Positions 54,509 to 61,842 of a DNA stretch of 64,000 bases are shown here, one piece after another. The notes below the pieces were generated by a model. It did not search any database and had not been told where the DNA came from. It saw nothing but the letters and a program-made list of their open reading frames with translations. This DNA is from Paenibacillus swuensis (GTDB taxonomy: Bacteria > Bacillota > Bacilli > Paenibacillales > DY6). Made by a program: the position numbers and the translations under genes. Every line of letters starts with the position of its first letter. Position 1 is the first letter of the stretch. The stretch covers positions 4,569,501-4,633,500 of the forward strand of contig NZ_CP011388.1 in NCBI RefSeq assembly GCF_001644605.1, written 5' to 3'.

Positions 54509-54627
54509 AACATTTTATTGCTAAGTACTCAAGTTTGGCTTTAATGGCAGTAGGCACTTTCTTTGTATTCACTAATTCTTATTGCTTCAATCGTCCAGAA
54601 ACTCCAACAGAATTGCTTAAAAAGTAG
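54505..54627 (+). CDS. agrD: AgrD-type autoinducer peptide precursor
   Basis: 40 residues, starting in the agrB stop (ATGA) with AAGGAG about 8 bases upstream. The three AgrD parts are visible: an amphipathic N-terminal helix MKHFIAKYSSLALMAVG, a middle segment with TNSYCF (Ser25, Cys27), and an acidic C-terminal recognition tail NRPETPTELLKK carrying the P-x-E-L motif. The cyclised residue may be Cys27 or Ser25. Size, overlap with agrB and tail motif together make this call firm despite its short length. Confidence 0.85.
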   Translation: MKHFIAKYSSLALMAVGTFFVFTNSYCFNRPETPTELLKK

Positions 54628-54634
54628 TACATAC

Positions 54635-54660
54635 AAGCTGTCGCCATTGGCGGCAGCTTT
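54635..54660 (+). terminator. Hairpin between agrD and the LytTR-GGDEF-EAL gene
   Basis: AAGCTGTCGCC/GGCGGCAGCTT (one G-T pair) with a 3-base loop. The T tract after it is weak (TATCCTT), so it may terminate only partly and allow read-through. Confidence 0.6.
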
Positions 54661-54688
54661 ATCCTTCCTCTTACGGAGCTGATGAATC

Positions 54689-56503
54689 ATGCAACGAATT
54701 CCAGTAACACGCGATGGCAAGAGAGGGTCGGAAGTTCTCCTAATCGACTCCGCCGATGTAGTGAAAATTGACTTATATCGGGATCGGGAGTATCTGATAC
54801 ACACTAAAACTAAACAGTATTATCTAGATACATCTTTTGACAGCTTGGAAGAGTGGCTGTTTGAAGATGGTTTTCGTATGCTTGACAGCACCAATATCGT
54901 CAACATGAATCATGTCAAAGAATATGACTCGCGTAAAGGGGTCGTATATCTCGGTGAAAGTAACTCCAGCAAGGAAATTAAGACAGCCTCGGCTGCTCGC
55001 ATACAGAAGGAACATATCGATAAAGTACTGCGAATGCTCAAAATTAGTAATGAACATAATCACGAGGGTCCGTCGGACTTTGACCCTGTGGCTCATATAA
55101 ATTCGATCATCTCTGAAAGCCAAGACACCCAGTTTATGCGTTCCTATGCGACAATTCAAGCTGTTGCGGCCAAGAAGAAGGCTGAAGAACGCATCTTACA
55201 CATGGCTTATCATGATTCCCTTACCGATCTCCCCAATCGTCTGTTATTTCAAAAAAAGTTAAACCAATTCTTTAAAGAAGCCGACCAATCCGACCGCATG
55301 CTTGCTGTTGTGTTCATTGACCTCGATCGTTTTAAGATCATTAACGATACGCTGGGTCACTATGTAGGTGATGAATTACTGAAATATGTTGCAGCTAAGC
55401 TCAGTAGCTATGTTACCTCCAACGATGTGGTGTGTCGATTTAGCGGAGATGAATTTATTATTCTGCTCTCGAACTTTGTCCATATTGATGAAGTCAAGAA
55501 CTTCGCCAAGGGTCTCTCCGATTTGTTCAGCGAACCTTTCATTTATCTGGAACAAGAGCTTTATATTTCTTCGAGTACAGGCATAAGTATCTACCCTCAT
55601 GACGGAACCGACGCGGATACACTGATTAAGAATGCGGACACGGCCATGTATCGCGCCAAGGAGAAAGGCGGTAATACGTTCCAACTGTATTACCAGGAGA
55701 TGAATCATCGCTCATTGGAACAGCTTAATCTTGAGAATCAACTTCGGAAAGCGCTTGATAAAAGTGAAATTACCGTATTTTATCAGCCTCTGGTTGATTT
55801 AAAAACAGGCAGCATTACCGGCATGGAATCGCTAGTACGCTGGAAACATCCGCAAGGGATGATTTCCCCAGGGGATTTTATCCCTTTAGCAGAGGAAACC
55901 GGCTTAATCTTACCAATTGGCAACTGGGTTCTTCGGGAATCCTGCATCCAGAACAAGAAATGGGAGGAACAAGGACTTCCTCTGTTAACGGTTTCCGTTA
56001 ATATTTCAGTCAACCAATTCCACCAGCCCGGTTTCGTCAAATATGTACAACAAACGTTGAGTGAAACGGGATTGGACCCTCACCGACTGTGTCTGGAAAT
56101 TACCGAGAATGTTGCAATGAAGAACGTATCGTACATTATGGATACATTGAGCAAGCTTAAAGAAATGGGTGTTCAAGTATCCATCGACGACTTCGGCACA
56201 GGCTATTCATCCCTGAATTACTTGAAACGGTTTGATGTGGACACGCTGAAAATCGATCAATCCTTTATACGGGAACTCACAACGGATGAAGACAACGAAG
56301 CTATCGTTACAGCCCTAATCGCCATGTCCAAGCAACTCAAGATTAAGACATTGGCCGAAGGTGTGGAGACACGCGAGCAGCTTGAATTTCTTATTGCCAA
56401 AGGGTGCGATCAAATTCAGGGGTATATCTTCAGTAGGCCTATCCCCCCGGAGGAGTTCGCTTTACTGGTTACTAACCAACAAAATTTATTCAATATGAAT
56501 TAA
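54689..56503 (+). CDS. LytTR-GGDEF-EAL fusion protein
   Basis: 604 residues. An N-terminal LytTR DNA-binding domain (about 15-115; DVVKIDLYRDREYLIH, LFEDGFRMLDSTNIVNMNHV) is followed by GGDEF (about 168-335; site SGDEF at 252-256, no RxxD inhibitory site) and EAL (about 345-595; ESLVRW, SVNISVNQF, LEITEN, IDDFGTGYSS, TLKIDQSF, AEGVET, QGYIFSRP). All EAL catalytic residues are present, so phosphodiesterase activity on cyclic di-GMP is likely; cyclase activity is uncertain because GGDEF reads SGDEF. It starts 61 bases after agrD with GGAG upstream. Its base composition is normal, so it may predate the island. Confidence 0.9.
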   Translation: MQRIPVTRDGKRGSEVLLIDSADVVKIDLYRDREYLIHTKTKQYYLDTSFDSLEEWLFEDGFRMLDSTNIVNMNHVKEYDSRKGVVYLGESNSSKEIKTASAARIQKEHIDKVLRMLKISNEHNHEGPSDFDPVAHINSIISESQDTQFMRSYATIQAVAAKKKAEERILHMAYHDSLTDLPNRLLFQKKLNQFFKEADQSDRMLAVVFIDLDRFKIINDTLGHYVGDELLKYVAAKLSSYVTSNDVVCRFSGDEFIILLSNFVHIDEVKNFAKGLSDLFSEPFIYLEQELYISSSTGISIYPHDGTDADTLIKNADTAMYRAKEKGGNTFQLYYQEMNHRSLEQLNLENQLRKALDKSEITVFYQPLVDLKTGSITGMESLVRWKHPQGMISPGDFIPLAEETGLILPIGNWVLRESCIQNKKWEEQGLPLLTVSVNISVNQFHQPGFVKYVQQTLSETGLDPHRLCLEITENVAMKNVSYIMDTLSKLKEMGVQVSIDDFGTGYSSLNYLKRFDVDTLKIDQSFIRELTTDEDNEAIVTALIAMSKQLKIKTLAEGVETREQLEFLIAKGCDQIQGYIFSRPIPPEEFALLVTNQQNLFNMN

Positions 56504-56527
56504 AATATCATTTATAAAAACGAAAAC

Positions 56528-56558
56528 AGAGGAAAGGTTGTAACCTTTCTCTTTTTTT
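56528..56558 (+). terminator. Terminator of the GGDEF-EAL gene
   Basis: AAAGGTT/AACCTTT with outer AGAG/CTCT pairing and a run of seven T. Confidence 0.85.
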
Positions 56559-56615
56559 ATGCGTTAAAATGAATGAACAGAAAAAATCTAAAAGAGAAAT
56601 TGGTGAACATTAGAT

Positions 56616-57782
56616 ATGAATGAATCCAAACCTCTATCACCCCGTAATTCAGCGCATACATCAGCTACAATTAAACTTCCGAAGAAATCCCGCACACAGC
56701 GTTTCATCAGGGGATTACTGTTTATGTTAAGCAGTTTTTTATTTGTAATCACCTTGTTTATCGCCTGGATCTTTATGACGACATCCGGTCATCACTTTCG
56801 TTATCTAGTAGCGGATACACTGATTTCTTCTCAGCACCGTATATGGGCCAAATATGTCATCGGTGACGAAGCATTAAAGTCACGGGTCAATGATTATCAG
56901 AATATTGCAGTGGCCACAGGTTCCGAGAAAGCGACACACGAGATTAAACTCACCGAGAACGTTTCCAACCCTACACAAGCCAAACCTGTTGAAATTAAAG
57001 AAATATCCGGTAAAGGGTACAAAGGGCATATCGTCTATGTTAGAGACCCTAAATCCCTAAGGCTTGTTGTTCCTGACAAAGCAGGAAAAGGCGAGAAAGT
57101 TTCTTCTATGGTAAAGCGCACCGGCGCTTTACTCGGCGTTAACGCAGGCGGTTTCGCAGATCCTAACTGGAAAGGAAACGGGTTCGTACCTATTGGTCTG
57201 GTCATCTCGAACGGCGAAATCTTCTTTGACAGCAGCGGCCGGAATAAACCCGCTCAAATCGTTGGTATAGATAAAACCGGCAAGATGATCGCCGGGAACT
57301 ATTCACCTAATGAGTTGCTGAAATTAGATATTAAAGAAGCTGTAACCTTCCAGCCCCGACTGATCGTGAATGGCAAAGGTCAGTTGAAGAACGAAGCTCA
57401 GGGTTGGGGGATCGCGCCCCGAACCGCTATGGGCCAGAAGGCCGATGGAACCATTCTGTTCGTCATTGTGGACGGCAGGCAGCCAGGACATAGCATCGGA
57501 ACGAATCTGTATGAAATTCAACAGATTCTCTTATCCGAAGGTGCTGTCATTGCCGCAAATCTGGACGGTGGTTCCTCCACGGTCCTTGTCGAAGGTAACG
57601 GATCCAACAATTCCGACGAGTCAGAAGAAATTGATCCCCGCATTGTAAATAAGCCTGCCAGCCAACATGGCGAACGTTATTTACCAACAGCTTTTCTTGT
57701 GTTCGAACAGCCGGAAGCCATTACAATTCCTAACATCTGGGCACATGCAACCAAGGAACAGTTAGATCCTTCCCGTTGGTAA
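56616..57782 (+). CDS. Phosphodiester glycosidase family protein, second copy
   Basis: 388 residues. A basic cytoplasmic N-terminus, one membrane anchor (about 33-55), then a NAGPA-like domain: TGALLGVNAGGFADPNWKG, GWGIAPRTAMGQKADG, LFVIVDGRQPGHSIG and IAANLDGGSSTVLVEG with the conserved D-G-G-S. Longer and more complete than the copy at 19517. Likely removes a sugar phosphodiester from a surface polymer. GAGAAATTGGTG is a weak ribosome site. A perfect terminator follows. Confidence 0.88.
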   Translation: MNESKPLSPRNSAHTSATIKLPKKSRTQRFIRGLLFMLSSFLFVITLFIAWIFMTTSGHHFRYLVADTLISSQHRIWAKYVIGDEALKSRVNDYQNIAVATGSEKATHEIKLTENVSNPTQAKPVEIKEISGKGYKGHIVYVRDPKSLRLVVPDKAGKGEKVSSMVKRTGALLGVNAGGFADPNWKGNGFVPIGLVISNGEIFFDSSGRNKPAQIVGIDKTGKMIAGNYSPNELLKLDIKEAVTFQPRLIVNGKGQLKNEAQGWGIAPRTAMGQKADGTILFVIVDGRQPGHSIGTNLYEIQQILLSEGAVIAANLDGGSSTVLVEGNGSNNSDESEEIDPRIVNKPASQHGERYLPTAFLVFEQPEAITIPNIWAHATKEQLDPSRW

Positions 57783-57810
57783 ACTACTCACCTGTACCCG
57801 TTCTCTCCAC

Positions 57811-57850
57811 AAATGAAACAAGGATCCTTCAGCGGATCCTTGTTTCATTT
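57811..57850. terminator. Bidirectional terminator
   Basis: 17-bp perfect stem (57811-57827 with 57834-57850), 6-base loop, between convergent genes. Confidence 0.95.
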
Positions 57851-57863
57851 CACGGCCATGTAT

Positions 57864-58208
57864 TCAGTTGGACTCTTCTAAGTCCTTTTCTTGCGTAGCA
57901 GCCACTTCTGCGTGTGCTCCTGTGGTGCGTTCTTTCCATGATTTGACCTCGCAAGCTGCCTGGGCAACCGCTTCTTTCGTACGGCCATACCAATCTGTAG
58001 CCGTTGTTCCGACTTCTTTGGCGATATCCGTCGTTTTTTGACTGACATTTAGTGCCAAATCCTTGGTTTTATCCGCCACCGCGTTACATTGCTGCGCAAT
58101 ATCGGTACGCAATTCTTTACCCGCTTTAGGCGCGAATAATAAAGCCGCTACCGAACCGATCAGACCTCCCACGAGACTGCCGATAATAAACGTTTTACCT
58201 TTAGACAT
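57864..58208 (-). CDS. ytxH: YtxH domain protein
   Basis: 114 residues. One glycine-rich membrane helix at the start (FIIGSLVGGLIGSVAALLFA) followed by PKAGKELRTDI and a long amphipathic, apolipoprotein-like helix with 11-residue character. This is YtxH, a general-stress protein in Bacillus subtilis. It overlaps the DUF948 gene by 8 bases, so the pair corresponds to ytxG-ytxH. A ytxJ homologue is not found next to them. Confidence 0.9.
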   Translation of the reverse strand: MSKGKTFIIGSLVGGLIGSVAALLFAPKAGKELRTDIAQQCNAVADKTKDLALNVSQKTTDIAKEVGTTATDWYGRTKEAVAQAACEVKSWKERTTGAHAEVAATQEKDLEESN

Positions 58209-58707
58209 TTGAATCCTCTCCCTTATTTACAGGGTCATTTACCTTACCTGCGGCCGCAGCGGTCTGCTCACGAGCCGTACGATGCTGCAGATGCCTTAAC
58301 CAGACGCTAAACACCATGCGTCCTGCTTCCGTCCAATCCAGCGAGGAGCGGGCTTCTGAAGCGCCTTCACGCTCGCTTAGAACTGCGGCATTGGCAGCTT
58401 GTGTCAACTGTTGGCTAATCAGCTTCACCTTAGACGCGGTATGCTCCATCACAGTCCCTGCGTGTTCAGCCGTCCGGAAAAAGCCATCCATGGCTTCCGC
58501 CTTCCGGTTTACATCTTGCGCTAAACGAATGGATTCTTGTAACCAGATGTCGGCCAGTTCACTCGTTTTCTCAAGATGGCCGGACGCTTCCTCCATACGT
58601 AATCCCGCCTGCATCAGAACGCTTTGCAACGTGACCAATACTCGAATACCATAGAGAATGAATGCAATGATTGATACAACACCGGCGCAAAGCACCCAAG
58701 TAAGCAT
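58201..58707 (-). CDS. ytxG: DUF948 protein (YtxG-like)
   Basis: 168 residues. An N-terminal membrane helix (LCAGVVSIIAFILYGIRVL) is followed by a long coiled-coil region (about 30-115), as in the DUF948 family. The C-terminal 60 residues are a variable linker with a VWLRHLQHRT segment. ATG 58707 follows GGGAGGG; the longer open frame lacks a ribosome site. Translationally coupled to ytxH through an 8-base overlap. In Bacillus subtilis these genes respond to stress and stationary phase. Confidence 0.85.
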   Translation of the reverse strand: MLTWVLCAGVVSIIAFILYGIRVLVTLQSVLMQAGLRMEEASGHLEKTSELADIWLQESIRLAQDVNRKAEAMDGFFRTAEHAGTVMEHTASKVKLISQQLTQAANAAVLSEREGASEARSSLDWTEAGRMVFSVWLRHLQHRTAREQTAAAAGKVNDPVNKGEDSNV

Positions 58708-58800
58708 CCCGTTTCCCTCCCGTGCCGCATAAATAGGTAAATGCCCATTTCTTAATGACAGTATAAGTAGCAAGGGAGCGTTTTGACACCGATTTGTGCA

Positions 58801-58830
58801 AAAAAAAAGAACCTCCCTTCAGGAAGCTCC
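58801..58830 (-). terminator. Terminator of the SufR-like gene
   Basis: Minus strand GAGCTTCC/GGGAGGTTC with two G-T pairs and a TGAA loop, followed by nine T residues. Confidence 0.75.
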
Positions 58831-58844
58831 CTCATTAAATCGAT

Positions 58845-59477
58845 TCATGTCTTAGCATTAATCCGGTAGGTGCATTTCTGGCCGCCCTTAGCCAGGCATT
58901 CCGTCCGTTCAACCGGAGTACCTAACAACTGTTCGAATAACTGCAGCTCACAATTGCAAGCCTGATTAAACTGATTCGCCACCTGTGAAATGGGACAGTT
59001 ATGCTCTTGCAACAGGTATCCCCCGTCTTCCGCCTCAGACCAGGATGCCATATAACCGCCCGCATTCTGTATCTCCGTCAGCAAAGCGACACGTTCCTCC
59101 AGCGGCAAATCCCTCATCCTGTCATTGTACTTCAGAAACAGCTTATCCTTGCGGCGTTCAAACAGACGAGCTACGGTCCCTTCCCCTTCATCTGCCTCTA
59201 ATTCTTGTAGCAAATCCAGAGTAAGGGTGTGATAGTTCTTGGGGAACAGATCCTCGGCAAGTTCCGTAAGGGCATATTGCTGTGTGGGCCGCCCCATCGC
59301 CTGCCTAATCAACTTGGAATCAATTAAACCGTCACGCTCTAGTGTATTCAAATGGCGACGTACCGCCATCTCGGTAATTTGTAATTCCTTGGCCAGCCCG
59401 TTTACGGTCATGAACCCCCGCGTCTTCAGCAGGTTTAATATGACTCTTCGGGTTGAAGTTTCTTGGATGTTATTCAT
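58845..59477 (-). CDS. SufR-like Fe-S dependent transcriptional regulator
   Basis: 210 residues. The N-terminal winged helix (RRVILNLLKTRGFMTVNGLA, EMAVRRHLNTLERDGLI) is DeoR/ArsR-like. The C-terminal domain carries four spaced cysteines in EHNCPISQVANQF, QACNCELQLFEQ, RTECLAKGG and QKCTYRI, the arrangement seen in SufR-type [4Fe-4S] sensing repressors. The target genes are not evident: neighbours are ytxG/ytxH and a HepT-like gene, and no suf operon is in the window. Confidence 0.8.
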   Translation of the reverse strand: MNNIQETSTRRVILNLLKTRGFMTVNGLAKELQITEMAVRRHLNTLERDGLIDSKLIRQAMGRPTQQYALTELAEDLFPKNYHTLTLDLLQELEADEGEGTVARLFERRKDKLFLKYNDRMRDLPLEERVALLTEIQNAGGYMASWSEAEDGGYLLQEHNCPISQVANQFNQACNCELQLFEQLLGTPVERTECLAKGGQKCTYRINAKT

Positions 59478-59587
59478 CGTTTCTCATCACCTTGCGTTAT
59501 GCCTTATATGTAATATTGTAATGCATCGCCAAGGATAAGTAAATTAATAAACATTTATGTTTACTATCTTTATTGGCTTAACAAGAG

Positions 59588-60013
59588 CTAAGCCTTTTCC
59601 TTCTCCAAATAAGACCTGACCGAATCAGCGAAGTCTTCCAGTGCATCAGGTAACTCTTTCAGAAGCTCATGCTTCCCAACCCGTTCCCATTCAAAAAATT
59701 CCTGTACCAACGGACGGCGAAGCTTTACCAAAGCTGTCAGCGTATGATATACCTCGTCTGTATACACCTTCTCGTCCTGCAAAATACTTAAAATGTCCTC
59801 GTAGCTGCTGGGATCCCGCATAATGAAAGCATCAATCATATAGCTCCCCACATCCGTAACGGCTTCAATCGCCAGATGCAGCGCTCGTTCCTGAGCAAAA
59901 TGATCCAGCATGGTAAAGCCGCTTTCCTTACGTTCAAGTTCGCGCAACGCACTCACGACAACCGGTAGGAAATTCAACCGCAAGTCGATCTGTTCGTGAT
60001 TCACATAGTACAC
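59588..60013 (-). CDS. DUF86/HepT-like protein (YutE type)
   Basis: 141 residues, all-helical HEPN-like fold of the DUF86/YutE group (VVSALRELERKESGF, ERALHLAIEAVTDVGSYMID, LTALVKLRRPLVQEFFEW). The R-x4-H-x-Y RNase motif of true HepT toxins is not seen: after LRRPLVQ the sequence is EFFEW. No MNT-type nucleotidyltransferase antitoxin is nearby. It is thus more likely a chromosomal house protein than half of a toxin pair. GTG 60013 is 7 bases after GGAGG. Confidence 0.82.
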   Translation of the reverse strand: MYYVNHEQIDLRLNFLPVVVSALRELERKESGFTMLDHFAQERALHLAIEAVTDVGSYMIDAFIMRDPSSYEDILSILQDEKVYTDEVYHTLTALVKLRRPLVQEFFEWERVGKHELLKELPDALEDFADSVRSYLEKEKA

Positions 60014-60044
60014 ATGGATTCCTCCTTGGTGATGAGATGAGGCT

Positions 60045-60167
60045 TTATTTACGCTTTTTCTTTCCTCTGCGCTTGAGGATCGGAATCATCACGATAAACG
60101 CTACGATGAATATGACGACGATCATCATCGTTTCGTAGACATCTTTCAAATCTTTGGCTTCTTCCAT
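60045..60167 (-). CDS. Small single-helix membrane protein
   Basis: 40 residues: an acidic start MEEAKDLKDVYETMM, one membrane helix IVVIFIVAFIVMIPI and a strongly basic end KRRGKKKRK. CAGGATC precedes the ATG at about 6 bases. Charge distribution implies the C-terminus is inside. No family recognised; it lies between the HepT-like and Dabb genes on the same strand. Confidence 0.6.
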   Translation of the reverse strand: MEEAKDLKDVYETMMIVVIFIVAFIVMIPILKRRGKKKRK

Positions 60168-60206
60168 TCAGATCCTGCCTTTCTAGACGCTTGTTGCTTA
60201 TGCATT

Positions 60207-60494
60207 TTAGGATTCGTAGTCAACCGATACGGACGCTTCGCGCACTTGGGACATATGTTTAATGACTTCCTGGTGCACGGGATGTACCTGATACGCCTGG
60301 AGGTCTTCAAGAGAATTAAACTTCGTCACGAGGGCAAGATCGTAAGATCGCTCAGAATGCAGCACATCAACTCCTACTTCAATGTGTTGCAGTTCTTGTA
60401 TGCGTCCTTCCATCCCCAGTAGGACATTCCGTGTTATATGAACGGCCTCCGGGCTGTTGTCCTTCAATTTGAAACAAACGATATGTGTTATCAT
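60207..60494 (-). CDS. Dabb family protein (stress-responsive A/B barrel)
   Basis: 95 residues of the dimeric alpha/beta-barrel fold: MITHIVCFKLKDNSPEAV, HIEVGVDVLHSERSYDLALV and YQVHPVHQEVIKHMSQ, the last with the conserved H-P-x-H. ATG 60494 has GAGGAG about 10 bases upstream, and the 7-residue longer version is rejected. Function of bacterial Dabb proteins is mostly unknown; some are enzymes in aromatic or polyketide pathways. Confidence 0.88.
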   Translation of the reverse strand: MITHIVCFKLKDNSPEAVHITRNVLLGMEGRIQELQHIEVGVDVLHSERSYDLALVTKFNSLEDLQAYQVHPVHQEVIKHMSQVREASVSVDYES

Positions 60495-60547
60495 GTCCTG
60501 CACGCTCCTCTTCATTGCATTGGTATGGTCTTTCCTAAAGAAGAAAA

Positions 60548-60569
60548 GCCCGCAATCTTCATTGCGAGC
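60548..60569 (-). terminator. Terminator of the CuA-domain gene
   Basis: GCCCGCAAT/ATTGCGAGC with a CTTC loop, followed on the minus strand by TTTTCTTC. Confidence 0.75.
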
Positions 60570-60580
60570 CTCCCATTCTA

Positions 60581-60955
60581 TTATTCAACAATAAGTACGG
60601 ATTTCATATCCATATGACCTTCGCCGCACATCACGGAACATACCAACTCATAGGTTCCCGGTTTGTCGAAAGTAACTTCCTTCTCCGGATTGTTCTCATC
60701 CAGCTTCACGTCAAGACCTTGAATCTCAACGCCGTGCTTGCCCAGCTTGTTCTGAAGCTTAACCGTCTTCGTTTCGCCGGCTTTCACCTTGTACTCCTGC
60801 TGATCAAACTTAAAGTTCGACGCCACAATTTTCAACGTGTTCGCTGCTTCTTCCGGGCTTTCCGCTTCTTCGGCCTTCGGTAAACCAACGGTCATCAAGA
60901 CCAAGCTGAGCACCACCAGCGCTGAACATAACGTAGCCATAACCCATTTGTGCAT
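60581..60955 (-). CDS. Secreted/anchored CuA-type cupredoxin
   Basis: 124 residues. An N-terminal membrane segment (MATLCSALVVLSLVLMTVG) precedes a cupredoxin domain like the outer part of cytochrome oxidase subunit II. The CuA ligands are complete: His in GKHGVEI, then C-x3-C-x3-H-x2-M in CSVMCGEGHMDM. It stands alone, without oxidase subunits, so it may be an electron-transfer or copper-handling protein. AGGAGG precedes the ATG. Divergent from the HlyIII gene across 192 bases. Confidence 0.9.
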   Translation of the reverse strand: MHKWVMATLCSALVVLSLVLMTVGLPKAEEAESPEEAANTLKIVASNFKFDQQEYKVKAGETKTVKLQNKLGKHGVEIQGLDVKLDENNPEKEVTFDKPGTYELVCSVMCGEGHMDMKSVLIVE

Positions 60956-61147
60956 CTGTCAGTAGTCCTCCTTCAAAATATCCAATACTTCTATTCTACC
61001 TAATAAAGCGCTTTAAGCTCAACATTAATATTATGACAAAAAGATGAACATTATGGAAGTGCCTCTCGCGGCAAAAAATAGATTGAGCTTCCAAAGTGAG
61101 ATATAATTAGAATTAGGCAGTAACAAGCATAAACGGAGGGGACCGTT

Positions 61148-61798
61148 ATGAAACTTATGAAAATGAAAGAACCTGTGAATACTTGGACGCATTTCATTAC
61201 TTTTCTGGCCGGAATCGCAGGACTTATATTTCTGATTCTCATCTCCAGAGAGAGCCCGTCCCAACTCGTCACCATGACCATTTACGGAAGCAGTATCATT
61301 CTGTTGTACGGTGCAAGCTCCCTCTATCATTGGGTAAGCACAACTCCGAGCAAAGAGCTCATGCTGAAGAAATTAGACCATGTTTCCATTTATATCCTGA
61401 TCGGCGGGTCCTATACACCTGTATTTTTTTACGGATTGGAGGGTGCCTGGAAATGGTCGATGCTGGTATGTATTTGGGCCTTGATCACGGTAGGGATTAT
61501 ATTGAAGCTTTTCTTTATTCGCGTACCTCGTTCGGTGTCCACCCTGTTCTATATCGCGTTGGGCTGGATGGCTGTTATCCCTTTCGGTCAGTTGCTGCAA
61601 AACCTGCCGTATCAAGCGATTATTCTGATGATTAGCGGCGGTATCGCATACACTGTAGGCGGTGTCATCTATGCCACGAAAATATTCGATTTCTATCCTA
61701 ACCGATTCGGATTTCATGAAATCTTTCATCTGTTTGTGATGGCCGGGTCCGTCATTCACTTTATTATGATCGTAATGTATGTCATGCCCCGTACATAA
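61148..61798 (+). CDS. Hemolysin III/TrhA family membrane protein (PAQR)
   Basis: 216 residues, seven membrane helices. Conserved metal-site residues are in NTWTHFITFLAG, SSLYHWVS, KLDHVSIYILIGGSYTP and FHEIFHLFVMAGSVIHF, the PAQR/HlyIII pattern (S-x3-H-x-x-D and H-x3-H). TrhA of Escherichia coli and YplQ of Bacillus subtilis affect membrane fluidity homeostasis. CGGAGGGGACC precedes the ATG. A terminator follows immediately. Confidence 0.92.
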   Translation: MKLMKMKEPVNTWTHFITFLAGIAGLIFLILISRESPSQLVTMTIYGSSIILLYGASSLYHWVSTTPSKELMLKKLDHVSIYILIGGSYTPVFFYGLEGAWKWSMLVCIWALITVGIILKLFFIRVPRSVSTLFYIALGWMAVIPFGQLLQNLPYQAIILMISGGIAYTVGGVIYATKIFDFYPNRFGFHEIFHLFVMAGSVIHFIMIVMYVMPRT

Positions 61799-61803
61799 AA
61801 CAG

Positions 61804-61831
61804 AAGCAGCCCATTAAAACCTGGGCTGCTT
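61804..61831. terminator. Bidirectional terminator
   Basis: AAGCAGCCCA/TGGGCTGCTT stem with an 8-base loop, between convergent HlyIII and msrAB. Confidence 0.85.
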
Positions 61832-61842
61832 ATCTGTCTCCT

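Noticed and set aside
59588-60013. HepT toxin-antitoxin module
   Set aside because: The R-x4-H-x-Y motif is missing and no MNT-type antitoxin gene is adjacent; it fits the YutE-like DUF86 group.
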